Position numbers and translations under genes: made by a program. 64,000 nt of DNA from Weissella confusa (lineage in GTDB: Bacteria; Bacillota; Bacilli; Lactobacillales; Lactobacillaceae): positions 62,355 through 126,354 of the forward strand of contig JACSZT010000007.1 in the NCBI GenBank assembly GCA_014332815.1, given 5' to 3'. Numbering within the stretch: position 1 is the stretch's first letter; each line of letters begins with the position of its first letter. A model generated the notes under the pieces. It did not search any database, was not told the origin of the DNA, and saw only the letters and a program-made list of their open reading frames with translations. Shown here in pieces: positions 55,207 through 64,000 of this stretch.

Positions 55207-56082
55207 ATGAAGATTGCAATGCTTGGATCACTTGGTAACGTTAACCGCGTTGCTGTACCTGAATTACTTAACGCTGGCCACGAAGTTACCCTACTAACGT
55301 CTTCAGCAGATCGTGTCGCTGAAATCGAAGCACTCGGCGCACACGCGGTAGTTGGTTCAATGACCAACTTGGATGACCTAGTTGCCACATTGACTGGTGC
55401 CGACGTGGCGTACCTCATGTTGACTGGTCGTGCCACAGGCAGCCTAGTCGCTCACGGGGAAATGGTCGGTAACTTGTTCAAACAAGCTATCGAGACAACT
55501 GGTATCAAGCGTGTCGTTAACCTCAGCAGCGTTGGTGCCGATCAAGGTCCTGAAATCGGCGCTCTTTATGTCTATAACATCATTGAAGGTTTGTTGGCTA
55601 GTTTGCCAATCGATATTACGTTTGTTCGTCCAGTCGCCTTTTACGGCAACCTAATGGGTAGCATTCAAACGATTAAAGCACAACATGCCATCATTAACAA
55701 TTTCCCCGCTTCTCATCGTAATGCGTATGTTTGGCCTGCCGATATCGCCGAGACGGTTGTCGATGCTATCTTGCACCCGGTTGCCGGTCAAACGGTTCGC
55801 TACGTAGTTTCTGACTTATTCACCGGTGACGAATTGGTTGCTGCGCTACAAGAAACGTTGACCATGCCTGATTTGAAGTGGATTGAGATTTCAGATGAGC
55901 AAGCCTTAGCAAATATGACAGCTAAGGGGATGCCGGAAGCAGTTGCGACTGAATTCGTTAAGTTGGGGGCTTCTCAACGTAACGAATCTGCATACACTGA
56001 CTTAACAGCCCATATGCCAGTCCTTGGCGACTTTAAGTTGGCAGACTTCTTGCCAATCTTCAAGGCAGCCTACAACAAGTAA
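55207..56082 (+). CDS. NmrA-like NAD(P)-binding protein (atypical SDR)
   Basis: 291 residues, Rossmann fold with an N-terminal dinucleotide loop (MLGSLGNVNRVAVPELL) and VVNLSSVGAD. It follows NmrA/YtfG-type atypical SDRs that act as NADPH sensors or quinone oxidoreductases. The start loop GSLGNVN differs from the usual GATGxxG, so nucleotide binding may be altered. Driven by the TetR-controlled promoter. Confidence 0.88.
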   Translation: MKIAMLGSLGNVNRVAVPELLNAGHEVTLLTSSADRVAEIEALGAHAVVGSMTNLDDLVATLTGADVAYLMLTGRATGSLVAHGEMVGNLFKQAIETTGIKRVVNLSSVGADQGPEIGALYVYNIIEGLLASLPIDITFVRPVAFYGNLMGSIQTIKAQHAIINNFPASHRNAYVWPADIAETVVDAILHPVAGQTVRYVVSDLFTGDELVAALQETLTMPDLKWIEISDEQALANMTAKGMPEAVATEFVKLGASQRNESAYTDLTAHMPVLGDFKLADFLPIFKAAYNK

Positions 56083-56089
56083 CCCTAGC

Positions 56090-56122
56090 AAAAAAGCGAA
56101 TGATTGCTCATTCGCTTTTTTC
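56090..56122. terminator. bidirectional terminator between NmrA-like and GNAT genes
   Basis: AAAAAAGCGAATGA and TCATTCGCTTTTTT arms with a four-base loop. Confidence 0.95.
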
Positions 56123-56632
56123 GGCTAAATCAATGTCGTACGCTACCCGATTGCCGGCTAGTTTTCCTCGGTATGCGAAACCACGACGGGCGATAATTGC
56201 TTGCATCTTTTTATTTTTTTCATGGGTATCGATGCGAATGTAGTCAAAACCATTTGCCTGGGCCGTCGCAAATAAATGCGTAAACAACGCTGTCGACAAG
56301 TGGTAGCCCTGGTGTTGGAATGACACCGCCATGCGATGGATCACCGCATAGGGCTTTCGCTTGGTGGGATACAGCCAGCGCCCACCTTGCAGGCGTTGAT
56401 AGTTCACATCTTTTTCTTGCCAAAGCGTGGCCGTGGCGACAATTTCATCATCGAGTTGCAAGATGTATGCGTACCCTTTGGCGATGTCGGCTTTGATGAT
56501 TTCTGGGGATGGATAACCATTATCCCACTGCGGATTATGATCAATAGACATGACTGCCTTAGCATCTGATATAATTTGCCAAATTGCGTCTGCGTCAGCC
56601 ATGGTCGCTTGTCGGTAAGTTATATTGGCCAT
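56108..56632 (-). CDS. GNAT N-acetyltransferase
   Basis: 174 residues: a GNAT fold with YRQATMADADAIWQII, IHRMAVSFQHQGYHLSTALF (acetyl-CoA loop; the second Gly of QGxGxG is replaced) and IDTHEKNKKMQAIIARRGF. Substrate unknown. GAGG precedes the ATG. Promoter elements TTGACA (56685-56690) and TATAAT (56659-56664) lie upstream but 20 bases apart. Confidence 0.87.
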   Translation of the reverse strand: MANITYRQATMADADAIWQIISDAKAVMSIDHNPQWDNGYPSPEIIKADIAKGYAYILQLDDEIVATATLWQEKDVNYQRLQGGRWLYPTKRKPYAVIHRMAVSFQHQGYHLSTALFTHLFATAQANGFDYIRIDTHEKNKKMQAIIARRGFAYRGKLAGNRVAYDIDLAEKSE

Positions 56633-56712
56633 TGGTCTACCTCACTTCAATAAGCAACATTATACGCCGTTTTCGGGCAATAATTGTCAACAAAAACGTC
56701 ATACCTGGTTGC

Positions 56713-56804
56713 GATAATAACCTCAGTCATAATAAATGATTTGCGGTGAATCCCATCGCCGCACCTTCTTTCACCACTCGGTACTCCTTGCCGGGTGGTT
56801 TTTT
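56713..56804 (+). ncRNA. candidate small RNA with C-rich hairpin loops
   Basis: In the 230-base gap before the GNAT gene, plus strand: an extended -10 TGCGATAAT (GATAAT 56713-56718), then a hairpin GCGGTGA/TCGCCGC (56743-56762) with loop ATCCCA, a CT-rich single strand, and a terminator ACCACTCGG/CCGGGTGGT (56773-56799) whose loop contains ACTCCTT, followed by six T. No reading frame of note lies on this strand. CCC and CTCCTT loops could pair with ribosome sites. Expression not shown. Confidence 0.5.
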
Positions 56805-56818
56805 GTTGTCCGAAAACT

Positions 56819-56852
56819 AAAAAGGACAAAGCACAACATGTACTTTGTCCTT
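56819..56852 (-). terminator. terminator of the alcohol dehydrogenase gene
   Basis: AAGGACAAAG and CTTTGTCCTT arms with T run on the minus strand, 12 bases after the stop. Confidence 0.93.
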
Positions 56853-56863
56853 CAGTAGGTTAA

Positions 56864-58063
56864 TTAGTCTTCAAAACCGTCAGTCGTCATTGATGCTTGG
56901 TACAAAGCCACAACATCATCAACCGTCAAGTTCACGTAACCACCCTCGTGATCCAAACCACCGATTTCAACGGCTGACTCAGCCATCGCACGGAAGTTCG
57001 TCTCATCGTTGATATCAACACCTTGCAAAGTCGTTGGCACTTCCAATGACTTTACCCAGTCGTAAGTGGCTTGGATAGCCTTCTCAGCAACGACTTGGTC
57101 ATCGGCATCTTGGATATCCCAAACATTGCGTCCGAAGCGGGCAAACTTAGCAACCGTAGCTGCTGACAAAGCACGCTTCATCCAACGTGGCGTCAAGATT
57201 CCCAAACCAACACCGTGGGTGATGTCGTAGAATGCTGACAATTCGTGCTCGATTGGGTGAACCATCCAGCCGTTTACGTTTCCTGAACGTACCAAACCGT
57301 TCAAAGCCATCGTTGAAGCCCACATCAAGTTAGCACGGGCATCATAGTTATCTGGCGTTGCCAAAGCAACTGGCGCCCACTTGATAACGGCACGCATCAT
57401 ACCTTCAATCATACCGTCAGAAATATCTGTGTTCTCGGCACGGTCGAAGTATTGCTCAGTCAAGTGTGAGAAGATGTCGATTGAACCGGCAGCCGTTTGC
57501 CACTTTGAAACTGAGTACGTCAATTGTGGGTCCAAGAATGAAACAGCTGGTGTGTTTGGTCCATACGTACCAATCTTAGCGTTCAATTCTGGGTTTGAGA
57601 TAACTGAGCCTGGGTTCATTTCAGTACCCGTTGCAGCCAACGTCAAGATGTCGACAACTGGCAATTGGTCCAACTTTGAGCGGTACTTGACACCGTGGTC
57701 AGCGACCAAATCCCAGGCATCCCCATCATAAAACTTTGCTGATGCAATCACCTTTGATGCATCGATAACTGATCCACCACCAACGGCCAAAATGACGTCG
57801 ATGTCGTTCTCCTTAGCCAAACGTTGACCCTCGCGAACTGAATCAATCTTTGGGTTAGGCTCGATACCGTCCAATTCAGTGACGTTCAAACCTTCCAAAG
57901 CCTTCATAACACGCTCATACAAGCCAGAACGCTTGATTGAACCACCACCGTACGTCAACAAAACGTTTTGACCAAATTGGGCCACGGCATCGTGCAATTC
58001 TGCATCGATGTGGTTCTTTCCAAAGCGAATATCTGTCTTATTTACAAAGCGAAAATCTTCCAT
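56864..58063 (-). CDS. iron-containing alcohol dehydrogenase (butanol dehydrogenase-like)
   Basis: Reduces aldehydes to alcohols with NAD(P)H. 399 residues: VILAVGGGSVIDASK (nucleotide site), LAATGTEMNPGSVISN, and metal ligands in GSIDIFSHLTE (Asp, His), HPIEHELSA and ITHGVGLGIL (His). It is closest to the BdhA/YqhD branch. The ATG at 58061-58063 follows GGAGG by nine bases. Confidence 0.93.
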   Translation of the reverse strand: MEDFRFVNKTDIRFGKNHIDAELHDAVAQFGQNVLLTYGGGSIKRSGLYERVMKALEGLNVTELDGIEPNPKIDSVREGQRLAKENDIDVILAVGGGSVIDASKVIASAKFYDGDAWDLVADHGVKYRSKLDQLPVVDILTLAATGTEMNPGSVISNPELNAKIGTYGPNTPAVSFLDPQLTYSVSKWQTAAGSIDIFSHLTEQYFDRAENTDISDGMIEGMMRAVIKWAPVALATPDNYDARANLMWASTMALNGLVRSGNVNGWMVHPIEHELSAFYDITHGVGLGILTPRWMKRALSAATVAKFARFGRNVWDIQDADDQVVAEKAIQATYDWVKSLEVPTTLQGVDINDETNFRAMAESAVEIGGLDHEGGYVNLTVDDVVALYQASMTTDGFED

Positions 58064-58163
58064 AATTGTCGTCCTCCAATGAGTTGTGCAGACTACTTTA
58101 CTTACTAAACGTAACATACACTATACACCTTTAGGGGACGTTAAACAAATTCTCACTACGCAA

Positions 58164-58207
58164 AAAAGCACTTCAACTAGATTCACATCTAAGTTGAAGT
58201 GCTTTTT
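58164..58207 (-). terminator. terminator of rpoBC
   Basis: AAAGCACTTCAACTTAGAT and ATCTAGTTGAAGTGCTTT arms, 18 to 19 pairs with a short loop, T run on the minus strand. Confidence 0.95.
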
Positions 58208-58235
58208 GTTATGAACTAACAGCGATTAACCGAGA

Positions 58236-61200
58236 TTAGTCGTTGTGCAAGTTCATTGAGTTTTCAATATCAGCGATTGAAGGAATCTTCGTACCCTCTT
58301 CAGTTGATACAACAACAGGATCTGCAACGACCTTGTCTTCAACAGCTTGGTATTGCTTCATACCAGTACCAGCTGGGATCAACTTACCGATGATAACGTT
58401 CTCCTTCAAACCAACCAATGGATCGTTCTTTCCACGGATAGCAGCGTCAGTCAAGACACGAGTCGTCTCTTGGAATGATGCGGCTGACAAGAATGAGTTC
58501 GTCTCCAATGATGCCTTGGTAATACCAAGCAAAACTGGACGTGCTGTGGCTGGCAAGCCACCCTTCAACAACGTCTCTTCGTTAGCATCACGGAATTGCG
58601 CGATATCCATCAACGTACCTGGCAACAAGTCCGTCTCACCCGGATCCATGACACGCACCTTACGAAGCATTTGGCGAGCCATAACTTCGATGTGCTTGTC
58701 AGAGATCTCAACACCTTGCATACGGTAAACCTTTTGCACTTCACGCACAATGTAGTTTTCCGTAGCCAACGTGTCACGTACTTGGATGATTTCCTTAGGG
58801 TCAGCTGAACCTTCGTTCAACGTCTCACCACGGTGGATTTGATCACCTTCGGCCACACGCATGCGTGCAGTCATTGGCAACGTGTAAGTACGCGTATCCG
58901 TCTCACCTTGAACAGTAACTTCCTTAGTACGTTCTGCTGGGTTTTCTTCAATAGAAGTAACCTCACCAGTAACTTCAGTAATCATAGCACGACCCTTAGG
59001 GTTACGTGCTTCAAAGATTTCTTGCACACGAGGAAGTCCTTGCGTGATATCGTTTCCGGCAACACCACCAGTGTGGAAAGTACGCATAGTCAATTGCGTA
59101 CCAGGCTCACCGATTGATTGTGCGGCAACAGTACCAACAGCTTCACCAACTTCAACAACGTCACCAGTAGCCATGTTGCGACCGTAGTCGTATACGCAGA
59201 CACCGTGTTCCGTGTTGCAAGTAAAGGCTGAACGAATGTTAACAGTCGTTACGCCGGCGTTGACAATAGCCTTAGCCTTGTCTTCGTCGATCATTTGGTT
59301 GTGAGCAACGATGACTTCACCAGTCTTAGGGTCGATAACAGCCTTTTGTGCGTAACGTCCCAAAATACGCTCGTACAATGACTCGATGACTTCGTTACCG
59401 TTCATGATTGCAGAAACATCCAAACCACGATCAGTACCACAGTCGATCTCACGAATGATAACGTCTTGCGCAACGTCAACCAAACGACGAGTCATGTAAC
59501 CTGAGTCGGCCGTCTTCAAGGCCGTATCAGTCATACCCTTACGAGCACCGTGAGTTGAGAAGAACATTTCCAAAACTGACAATCCCTCACGGAAGTTGGC
59601 GATGATAGGCAACTCCATGATACGTCCGTTAGGCGCAGCCATCAAACCACGCATACCGGCCAATTGCGTAAAGTTAGAAATGTTACCACGAGCTCCTGAA
59701 TCTGACATCATGAAGATGTTGTTATCAGGCTCGAAGTGCTCAATAAGCTTAGCAGTAATGTCATCCTTCGCTTGGTTCCAGATGGCAATAACACGCTCAT
59801 AACGCTCATCGTCAGTAATCAATCCACGACGGAATTGCTTAGAAACAGTAGCGACTTGCTTGTGAGCTTCTTCGATGATTCCTGGCTTTTCCTTCAAGTC
59901 AGTAACGTCGGCCACACCAACCGTCAAACCAGACTTAGTTGACTCATCGTAACCCAAGTCCTTCATACGGTCCAATAGCAATGACGTTTCAGTAACCTTG
60001 TAGATCTTGTAGACTTCGGCAACGATGTCTGACAAGAATCCCTTCTTGAATGGAGGCAAGATTGGCGTCTCAGCAAAGTGTGCCTTGATGTCAGTTCCTG
60101 GCTCCAAGAAGAAGCGGTCGTCAATGGCGCGCAAGTTAGCCTCAGTTGGCTCGTTCAAGTATGGGAAGTCGACTGGCAAGATGTCGTTAAAGAACAACTT
60201 ACCAACAGTCGTCGTCATAATACGTGAACGTTGCTCGTCAGTGAATGGCTTTTCTGCAGGGAATGAAGACGTTTGAACTCCAATACGCGTGTGCAAGTGC
60301 ACATACTTGTTTTGGAACGCAGTACGAGCTTCGTTGATATCCTTGAAGACCATACCTTCACCTTCACGACCATCTTCTTCAGTCGTCAAGTAGTAGTTAC
60401 CGATAACCATGTCCTGTGATGGAGCCACGATAGGCTTACCATCCTTAGGAGCCAAGATGTGTCCAGCGGCAAGCATCAACAAACGAGCTTCTGCTTGAGC
60501 TTCATCTGACAAAGGAACGTGGATGGCCATTTGGTCACCGTCAAAGTCGGCGTTATAAGCTTCAGTAACCAATGGGTGCAAACGCATAGCCTTACCTGGC
60601 ACTAGGACAGGTTCGAACGCTTGAATACCCAAACGGTGAAGCGTTGGTGCACGGTTCAAAAGAACTGGGTGCTCCTTGATAACGTCATCCAAGACGTCCA
60701 TAACAGCGTCATCACGACGGTCGATCATACGCTTTGCGGCACGGATGTTTCCAACCAAGTCACGCGCAACCAATTCCTTCATGATGAATGGGCGGAACAA
60801 TTCCATAGCCATTGGACGTGGCAATCCCATTTGGTTCATCTTCAAGAAAGGACCAACGTCGATAACTGAACGTCCTGAGTAGTCAACACGCTTACCAAGC
60901 AAGTTTTGACGGAAACGTCCTTGCTTACCCTTAAGCATGTGTGACAATGACTTCAATGGACGGTTACCAGGACCAGTTACAGGACGTCCACGACGACCGT
61001 TGTCAACCAACGCGTCGACGGCTTCTTGCAACATACGCTTTTCGTTTTGCACGATAATTCCAGGTGCGTTCAACTCCAACAAACGCTTCAAACGGTTGTT
61101 ACGGTTGATAACACGACGGTACAAATCGTTCAAGTCAGACGTTGCAAAACGTCCACCTTCCAATTGCACCATTGGACGCAAGTCAGGTGGGATAACTGGA

Positions 61201-61892
61201 ATAACATCCATAACCATCCACTCTGGCTTGTTACCTGACTTAACGAAAGCTTCGATAATGTCCAAACGACGAACGGCGCGAACACGCTTTTGACCAGTGG
61301 CCTCACGCAATTCTGCCTTCAACGTCTCAACTTCGGCTTCCAAGTCAACGTTTGACAACAACGTTTGTACAGCTTCAGCACCCATGCCAGCTTCAAATGC
61401 GCTACCATATTCTGCCTTCAACTCGCGGTACTCGCGTTCTGACAACAATTGCTTTTCAGTCAAAGGTGTATCACCGGCCTTTGTAACCACGTAAGAAGCG
61501 AAGTAGATAATCTCTTCCAATGAACGTGGTGACATGTCCAAGACCAATCCCATACGTGAAGGGATTCCCTTGAAGTACCAGATGTGTGATACAGGAGCGG
61601 CCAACTCAATGTGACCCATGCGCTCACGGCGGACCTTTGAAGACGTTACTTCAACGCCGCAACGATCACAAACGATTCCCTTGTAACGAATACGCTTGTA
61701 CTTTCCGCACGCACATTCGTAATCCTTGGTAGGTCCAAAGATACGCTCGTCGAAAAGTCCATCCTTTTCAGGCTTGAGCGTACGATAGTTGATTGTCTCA
61801 GGCTTCTTAACTTCACCATAAGACCAGCTGCGAATCTTGTCTGGGCTAGCCAGTCCGATTTGCATGCTTTCAAACTTATTGACATCAATCAA
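58236..61892 (-). CDS. rpoC: RNA polymerase beta' subunit
   Basis: The 1218-residue catalytic subunit. The N-terminal zinc finger is [19 protein letters not shown], the active-site Mg loop [12 protein letters not shown], the trigger-loop region [11 protein letters not shown]-type ([11 protein letters not shown]). The start is TTG at 61892, with GGGG eight bases upstream, giving [17 protein letters not shown] as in other lactobacilli. Not followed by rpsL-rpsG-fusA. Confidence 0.98.
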   Translation of the reverse strand: MIDVNKFESMQIGLASPDKIRSWSYGEVKKPETINYRTLKPEKDGLFDERIFGPTKDYECACGKYKRIRYKGIVCDRCGVEVTSSKVRRERMGHIELAAPVSHIWYFKGIPSRMGLVLDMSPRSLEEIIYFASYVVTKAGDTPLTEKQLLSEREYRELKAEYGSAFEAGMGAEAVQTLLSNVDLEAEVETLKAELREATGQKRVRAVRRLDIIEAFVKSGNKPEWMVMDVIPVIPPDLRPMVQLEGGRFATSDLNDLYRRVINRNNRLKRLLELNAPGIIVQNEKRMLQEAVDALVDNGRRGRPVTGPGNRPLKSLSHMLKGKQGRFRQNLLGKRVDYSGRSVIDVGPFLKMNQMGLPRPMAMELFRPFIMKELVARDLVGNIRAAKRMIDRRDDAVMDVLDDVIKEHPVLLNRAPTLHRLGIQAFEPVLVPGKAMRLHPLVTEAYNADFDGDQMAIHVPLSDEAQAEARLLMLAAGHILAPKDGKPIVAPSQDMVIGNYYLTTEEDGREGEGMVFKDINEARTAFQNKYVHLHTRIGVQTSSFPAEKPFTDEQRSRIMTTTVGKLFFNDILPVDFPYLNEPTEANLRAIDDRFFLEPGTDIKAHFAETPILPPFKKGFLSDIVAEVYKIYKVTETSLLLDRMKDLGYDESTKSGLTVGVADVTDLKEKPGIIEEAHKQVATVSKQFRRGLITDDERYERVIAIWNQAKDDITAKLIEHFEPDNNIFMMSDSGARGNISNFTQLAGMRGLMAAPNGRIMELPIIANFREGLSVLEMFFSTHGARKGMTDTALKTADSGYMTRRLVDVAQDVIIREIDCGTDRGLDVSAIMNGNEVIESLYERILGRYAQKAVIDPKTGEVIVAHNQMIDEDKAKAIVNAGVTTVNIRSAFTCNTEHGVCVYDYGRNMATGDVVEVGEAVGTVAAQSIGEPGTQLTMRTFHTGGVAGNDITQGLPRVQEIFEARNPKGRAMITEVTGEVTSIEENPAERTKEVTVQGETDTRTYTLPMTARMRVAEGDQIHRGETLNEGSADPKEIIQVRDTLATENYIVREVQKVYRMQGVEISDKHIEVMARQMLRKVRVMDPGETDLLPGTLMDIAQFRDANEETLLKGGLPATARPVLLGITKASLETNSFLSAASFQETTRVLTDAAIRGKNDPLVGLKENVIIGKLIPAGTGMKQYQAVEDKVVADPVVVSTEEGTKIPSIADIENSMNLHND

Positions 61893-61950
61893 TGGTTTGA
61901 CCCCTTTCGTAGGTTCCTATATACAATCCAATCCAGCACTTCACTAAGTC

Positions 61951-62011
61951 CGTGCTTACCATGCTCGAATGATCAAACGCAGTAAGCACGAACCTAGCAA
62001 TGTGCTAGGTT
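61951..62011 (-). other. two adjacent hairpins between rpoB and rpoC
   Basis: In the 163-base rpoB-rpoC gap, AACCTAGC/GCTAGGTT (61991-62011) and CGTGCTTAC/GTAAGCACG (61951-61990) are perfect and touch end to end. Neither has a T run. They could be RNase III sites or stabilise the messages. Confidence 0.6.
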
Positions 62012-62055
62012 GGCTAACAATCTCTTAAAAGTAGCGCAGGGCTAAGAATAATCTC

Positions 62056-64000
62056 TTATTCAGCGTCGTTCAAGTTAACGACACCGTCAGCCTTTGGAGC
62101 TGATGCTTCGGCACCGTCGGCAGCAAATTCTTGTGCCAAACGTTGTGCTTCTGCATTAGCGGCTTCGATGTTAACGATTGAATCGTCATCATCCATGTCA
62201 CGCAATTCGATCTCACGATCATCTGCGTCCAAGACCTTCATGTCCAAACCAAGAGCTTGCAATTCCTTAACCAAGACACGGAATGACTCCGGAACACCTG
62301 GCTTAGGGATTTGGTCACCCTTAACGATGGCCTCGTAAGTCTTAACACGACCAACAACGTCATCTGACTTGTACGTCAAGATTTCTTGCAAAGTGTGCGC
62401 AGCACCATAGGCCTCAAGGGCCCAAACTTCCATTTCACCGAAACGCTGTCCACCGAATTGCGCCTTACCACCAAGTGGTTGTTGCGTAACAAGTGAGTAA
62501 GGTCCGATTGAACGGGCGTGCATCTTGTCGTCGACCATGTGGGCCAACTTCATGTAGTGCATGATTCCGACAGAAACACGCTTGTCGAAGGCTTCACCAG
62601 TACGACCGTCATACAAAACAGTCTTACCGTCTGATGGCAAACCAGCTTCCTTCAAAGCGTCCCAGATATCCGCGTCACGGGCACCGTCAAAGACAGGTGA
62701 TGCGATGTGAATACCCAATTCACGAGCAGCCATACCCAAGTGCAATTCAAGCACTTGTCCGATATTCATACGAGATGGCACACCCATTGGTGACAACATA
62801 ATGTCGATAGGTGTTCCGTCTGGCATGAATGGCATGTCTTCTGAAGGTACGATAACAGAAACAGTTCCCTTGTTACCGTGACGACCGGCCATCTTGTCAC
62901 CAACTTGAATCTTACGACGTTGTGCGATGTAAACACGAACCATCATGTTAACACCTGGTGCCAATTCGTCACCGTTCTCACGCGTAAAGATACGAACGTC
63001 TTGAACGACACCGCCACCACCGTGAGGAACACGCAATGACGTATCACGAACTTCACGGGCCTTCTCACCGAAGATGGCGTGTAGCAAACGCTCTTCAGCT
63101 GACAATTCAGTAACACCCTTAGGCGTAACCTTACCAACCAAAAGATCACCGTCTTCAACTTCAGCACCGATACGGATAATTCCGCGCTCGTCCAAGTTCT
63201 TCAATTGCTCTTCACCAGTGTTAGGGATTTCGCGAGTGAACTCTTCAGGGCCAAGCTTCGTATCACGAGCCTCTGATTCGTATTCTTCAATGTGGATTGA
63301 CGTGTAAACATCATCGCGGATCAAACGTTCGTTGATGATGATGGCATCTTCAAAGTTATATCCTTGCCAAGTCATGAAGGCGATCAATGGGTTTTGTCCC
63401 AAAGCCAATTCACCTTGCTCCATTGATGGACCATCGGCCAAAACTTCGTCGGCATCAACTGCATCCCCAACCTTAACGATTGGACGTTGGTTGTAGTTCT
63501 TACCAGCGTTTGAACGACGGAACTTCATCAATTCGTACTTATCAAGTGAACCATCTTCGCGACGAACGCGGATTTCGCGACCGTCAACGTACTCAACCGT
63601 ACCAGGGTACTTAGCAATAATGGCAACACCGGCGTCGTGGGCAGCCTTGTATTCGATACCCGTACCAATCAATGGTGCGTGTGGATCAATCAAAGGAACC
63701 GCTTGACGTTGCATGTTGGCACCCATCAAGGCACGGTTAGAGTCATCGTTTTCCAAGAAAGGAATTGCGGCCGTGGCAACGGCAACAATTTGCTTAGGAG
63801 AAACGTCCATGTAGTCAACTTGGTCGATAGAAACTTCGACGTTTTCCTCACTCTTACGAGCCAAAACAACGTCAGAAGCAAATGATCCATCTTCGTTCAA
63901 AACTGAGTTACCTTGGGCAACGATGAAGTTATCTTCTTCGTCGGCCGTCAAGTAGTCAATCTTGTCCGTAACCTTGTGAGTCGTCCAGTCAACACGACGG
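62056..64000 (-). CDS. rpoB: RNA polymerase beta subunit, C-terminal part (cut by window edge)
   Basis: The gene enters from the right edge; 648 codons are visible to the stop. Conserved parts: [68 protein letters not shown], and [21 protein letters not shown] near the end. The rifampicin region lies mostly outside the window. Followed by rpoC after 163 bases. Confidence 0.98.
   Translation of the reverse strand, partial: RRVDWTTHKVTDKIDYLTADEEDNFIVAQGNSVLNEDGSFASDVVLARKSEENVEVSIDQVDYMDVSPKQIVAVATAAIPFLENDDSNRALMGANMQRQAVPLIDPHAPLIGTGIEYKAAHDAGVAIIAKYPGTVEYVDGREIRVRREDGSLDKYELMKFRRSNAGKNYNQRPIVKVGDAVDADEVLADGPSMEQGELALGQNPLIAFMTWQGYNFEDAIIINERLIRDDVYTSIHIEEYESEARDTKLGPEEFTREIPNTGEEQLKNLDERGIIRIGAEVEDGDLLVGKVTPKGVTELSAEERLLHAIFGEKAREVRDTSLRVPHGGGGVVQDVRIFTRENGDELAPGVNMMVRVYIAQRRKIQVGDKMAGRHGNKGTVSVIVPSEDMPFMPDGTPIDIMLSPMGVPSRMNIGQVLELHLGMAARELGIHIASPVFDGARDADIWDALKEAGLPSDGKTVLYDGRTGEAFDKRVSVGIMHYMKLAHMVDDKMHARSIGPYSLVTQQPLGGKAQFGGQRFGEMEVWALEAYGAAHTLQEILTYKSDDVVGRVKTYEAIVKGDQIPKPGVPESFRVLVKELQALGLDMKVLDADDREIELRDMDDDDSIVNIEAANAEAQRLAQEFAADGAEASAPKADGVVNLNDAE

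Noticed and set aside
56647-56829. 60-codon minus-strand frame before the GNAT gene
   Set aside because: No ribosome site, overlaps a terminator and a hairpin, and its residues resemble no family.
1-64000. CRISPR array, prophage, tRNA or rRNA genes
   Set aside because: No spaced identical repeats, phage structural genes, cloverleaf-like tRNAs or rRNA stretches were noticed.

Overview
The window comes from a low-to-mid GC lactic acid bacterium. Evidence: a Gram-positive S10-spc-alpha ribosomal operon, a small bacterial-type SRP RNA between tadA and dnaX, a methionine T-box, heavy use of TTG for leucine, and a cobalamin-dependent class II ribonucleotide reductase. Protein resemblance, the short adenylate kinase and the gene order suggest the Leuconostocaceae, most likely Weissella; this is inference from memory of families, not a search. 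Most genes are on the minus strand.

Layout. (1) 1-3.5 kb: a minus-strand fumarate/flavin cluster: flavodoxin-like FMN reductase, ApbE flavin transferase, PAS protein, LysR regulator and the start of fumC. (2) 3.8-11.1 kb: cysS; a cobalamin unit (class II reductase nrdJ, DUF4430 surface protein, ECF S-component of CbrT type); and a NAD salvage pair nadE-pncB. (3) 11.3-16.2 kb, plus strand: a DUF1275 membrane protein, a Met T-box controlling metQ-metN-metI, a deletion relic of an IS3-family element that landed in the met operon terminator, and a CPBP protease. (4) 16.2-17.6 kb: two tiny NfeD-like proteins with an SPFH/stomatin protein. (5) 17.7-31.7 kb: the S10-spc-alpha operon from rpsJ to rplQ with a structured leader, an internal promoter before infA and a probable L17 downstream element after rplQ; rpsN is absent from it. 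(6) 31.9-36.9 kb: polyprenyl diphosphate synthase (plus), then tsaB, two RimI-type acetyltransferases, tsaD, and galE. (7) 36.9-45.3 kb: a replication/repair and housekeeping run (tadA, SRP RNA, dnaX, ybaB, recR, yaaL, tmk, darA, holB, rsmI, thioesterase, galE). (8) 45.4-58 kb: accessory genes: LOG protein, MFS and ClC transporters, hydrolase, PepF, an XRE/Rossmann/Phd-like trio, RlmA, a TetR/NmrA divergent pair with clear operators, a GNAT protein, a candidate small RNA, and an iron alcohol dehydrogenase. (9) 58.2-64 kb: rpoC and most of rpoB.

The most interesting observations: the FMN reductase ends in a sequence matching the ApbE flavinylation consensus, and the apbE gene follows it with an overlap; a relic insertion element splits a terminator hairpin and brings its own hairpin; three DnaA-box matches lie in front of the XRE trio; a TetR operator fills the whole spacer of a consensus promoter; and a short terminator-ended RNA with C-rich loops lies near 56.7-56.8 kb. 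No tRNA, rRNA or CRISPR array was seen.
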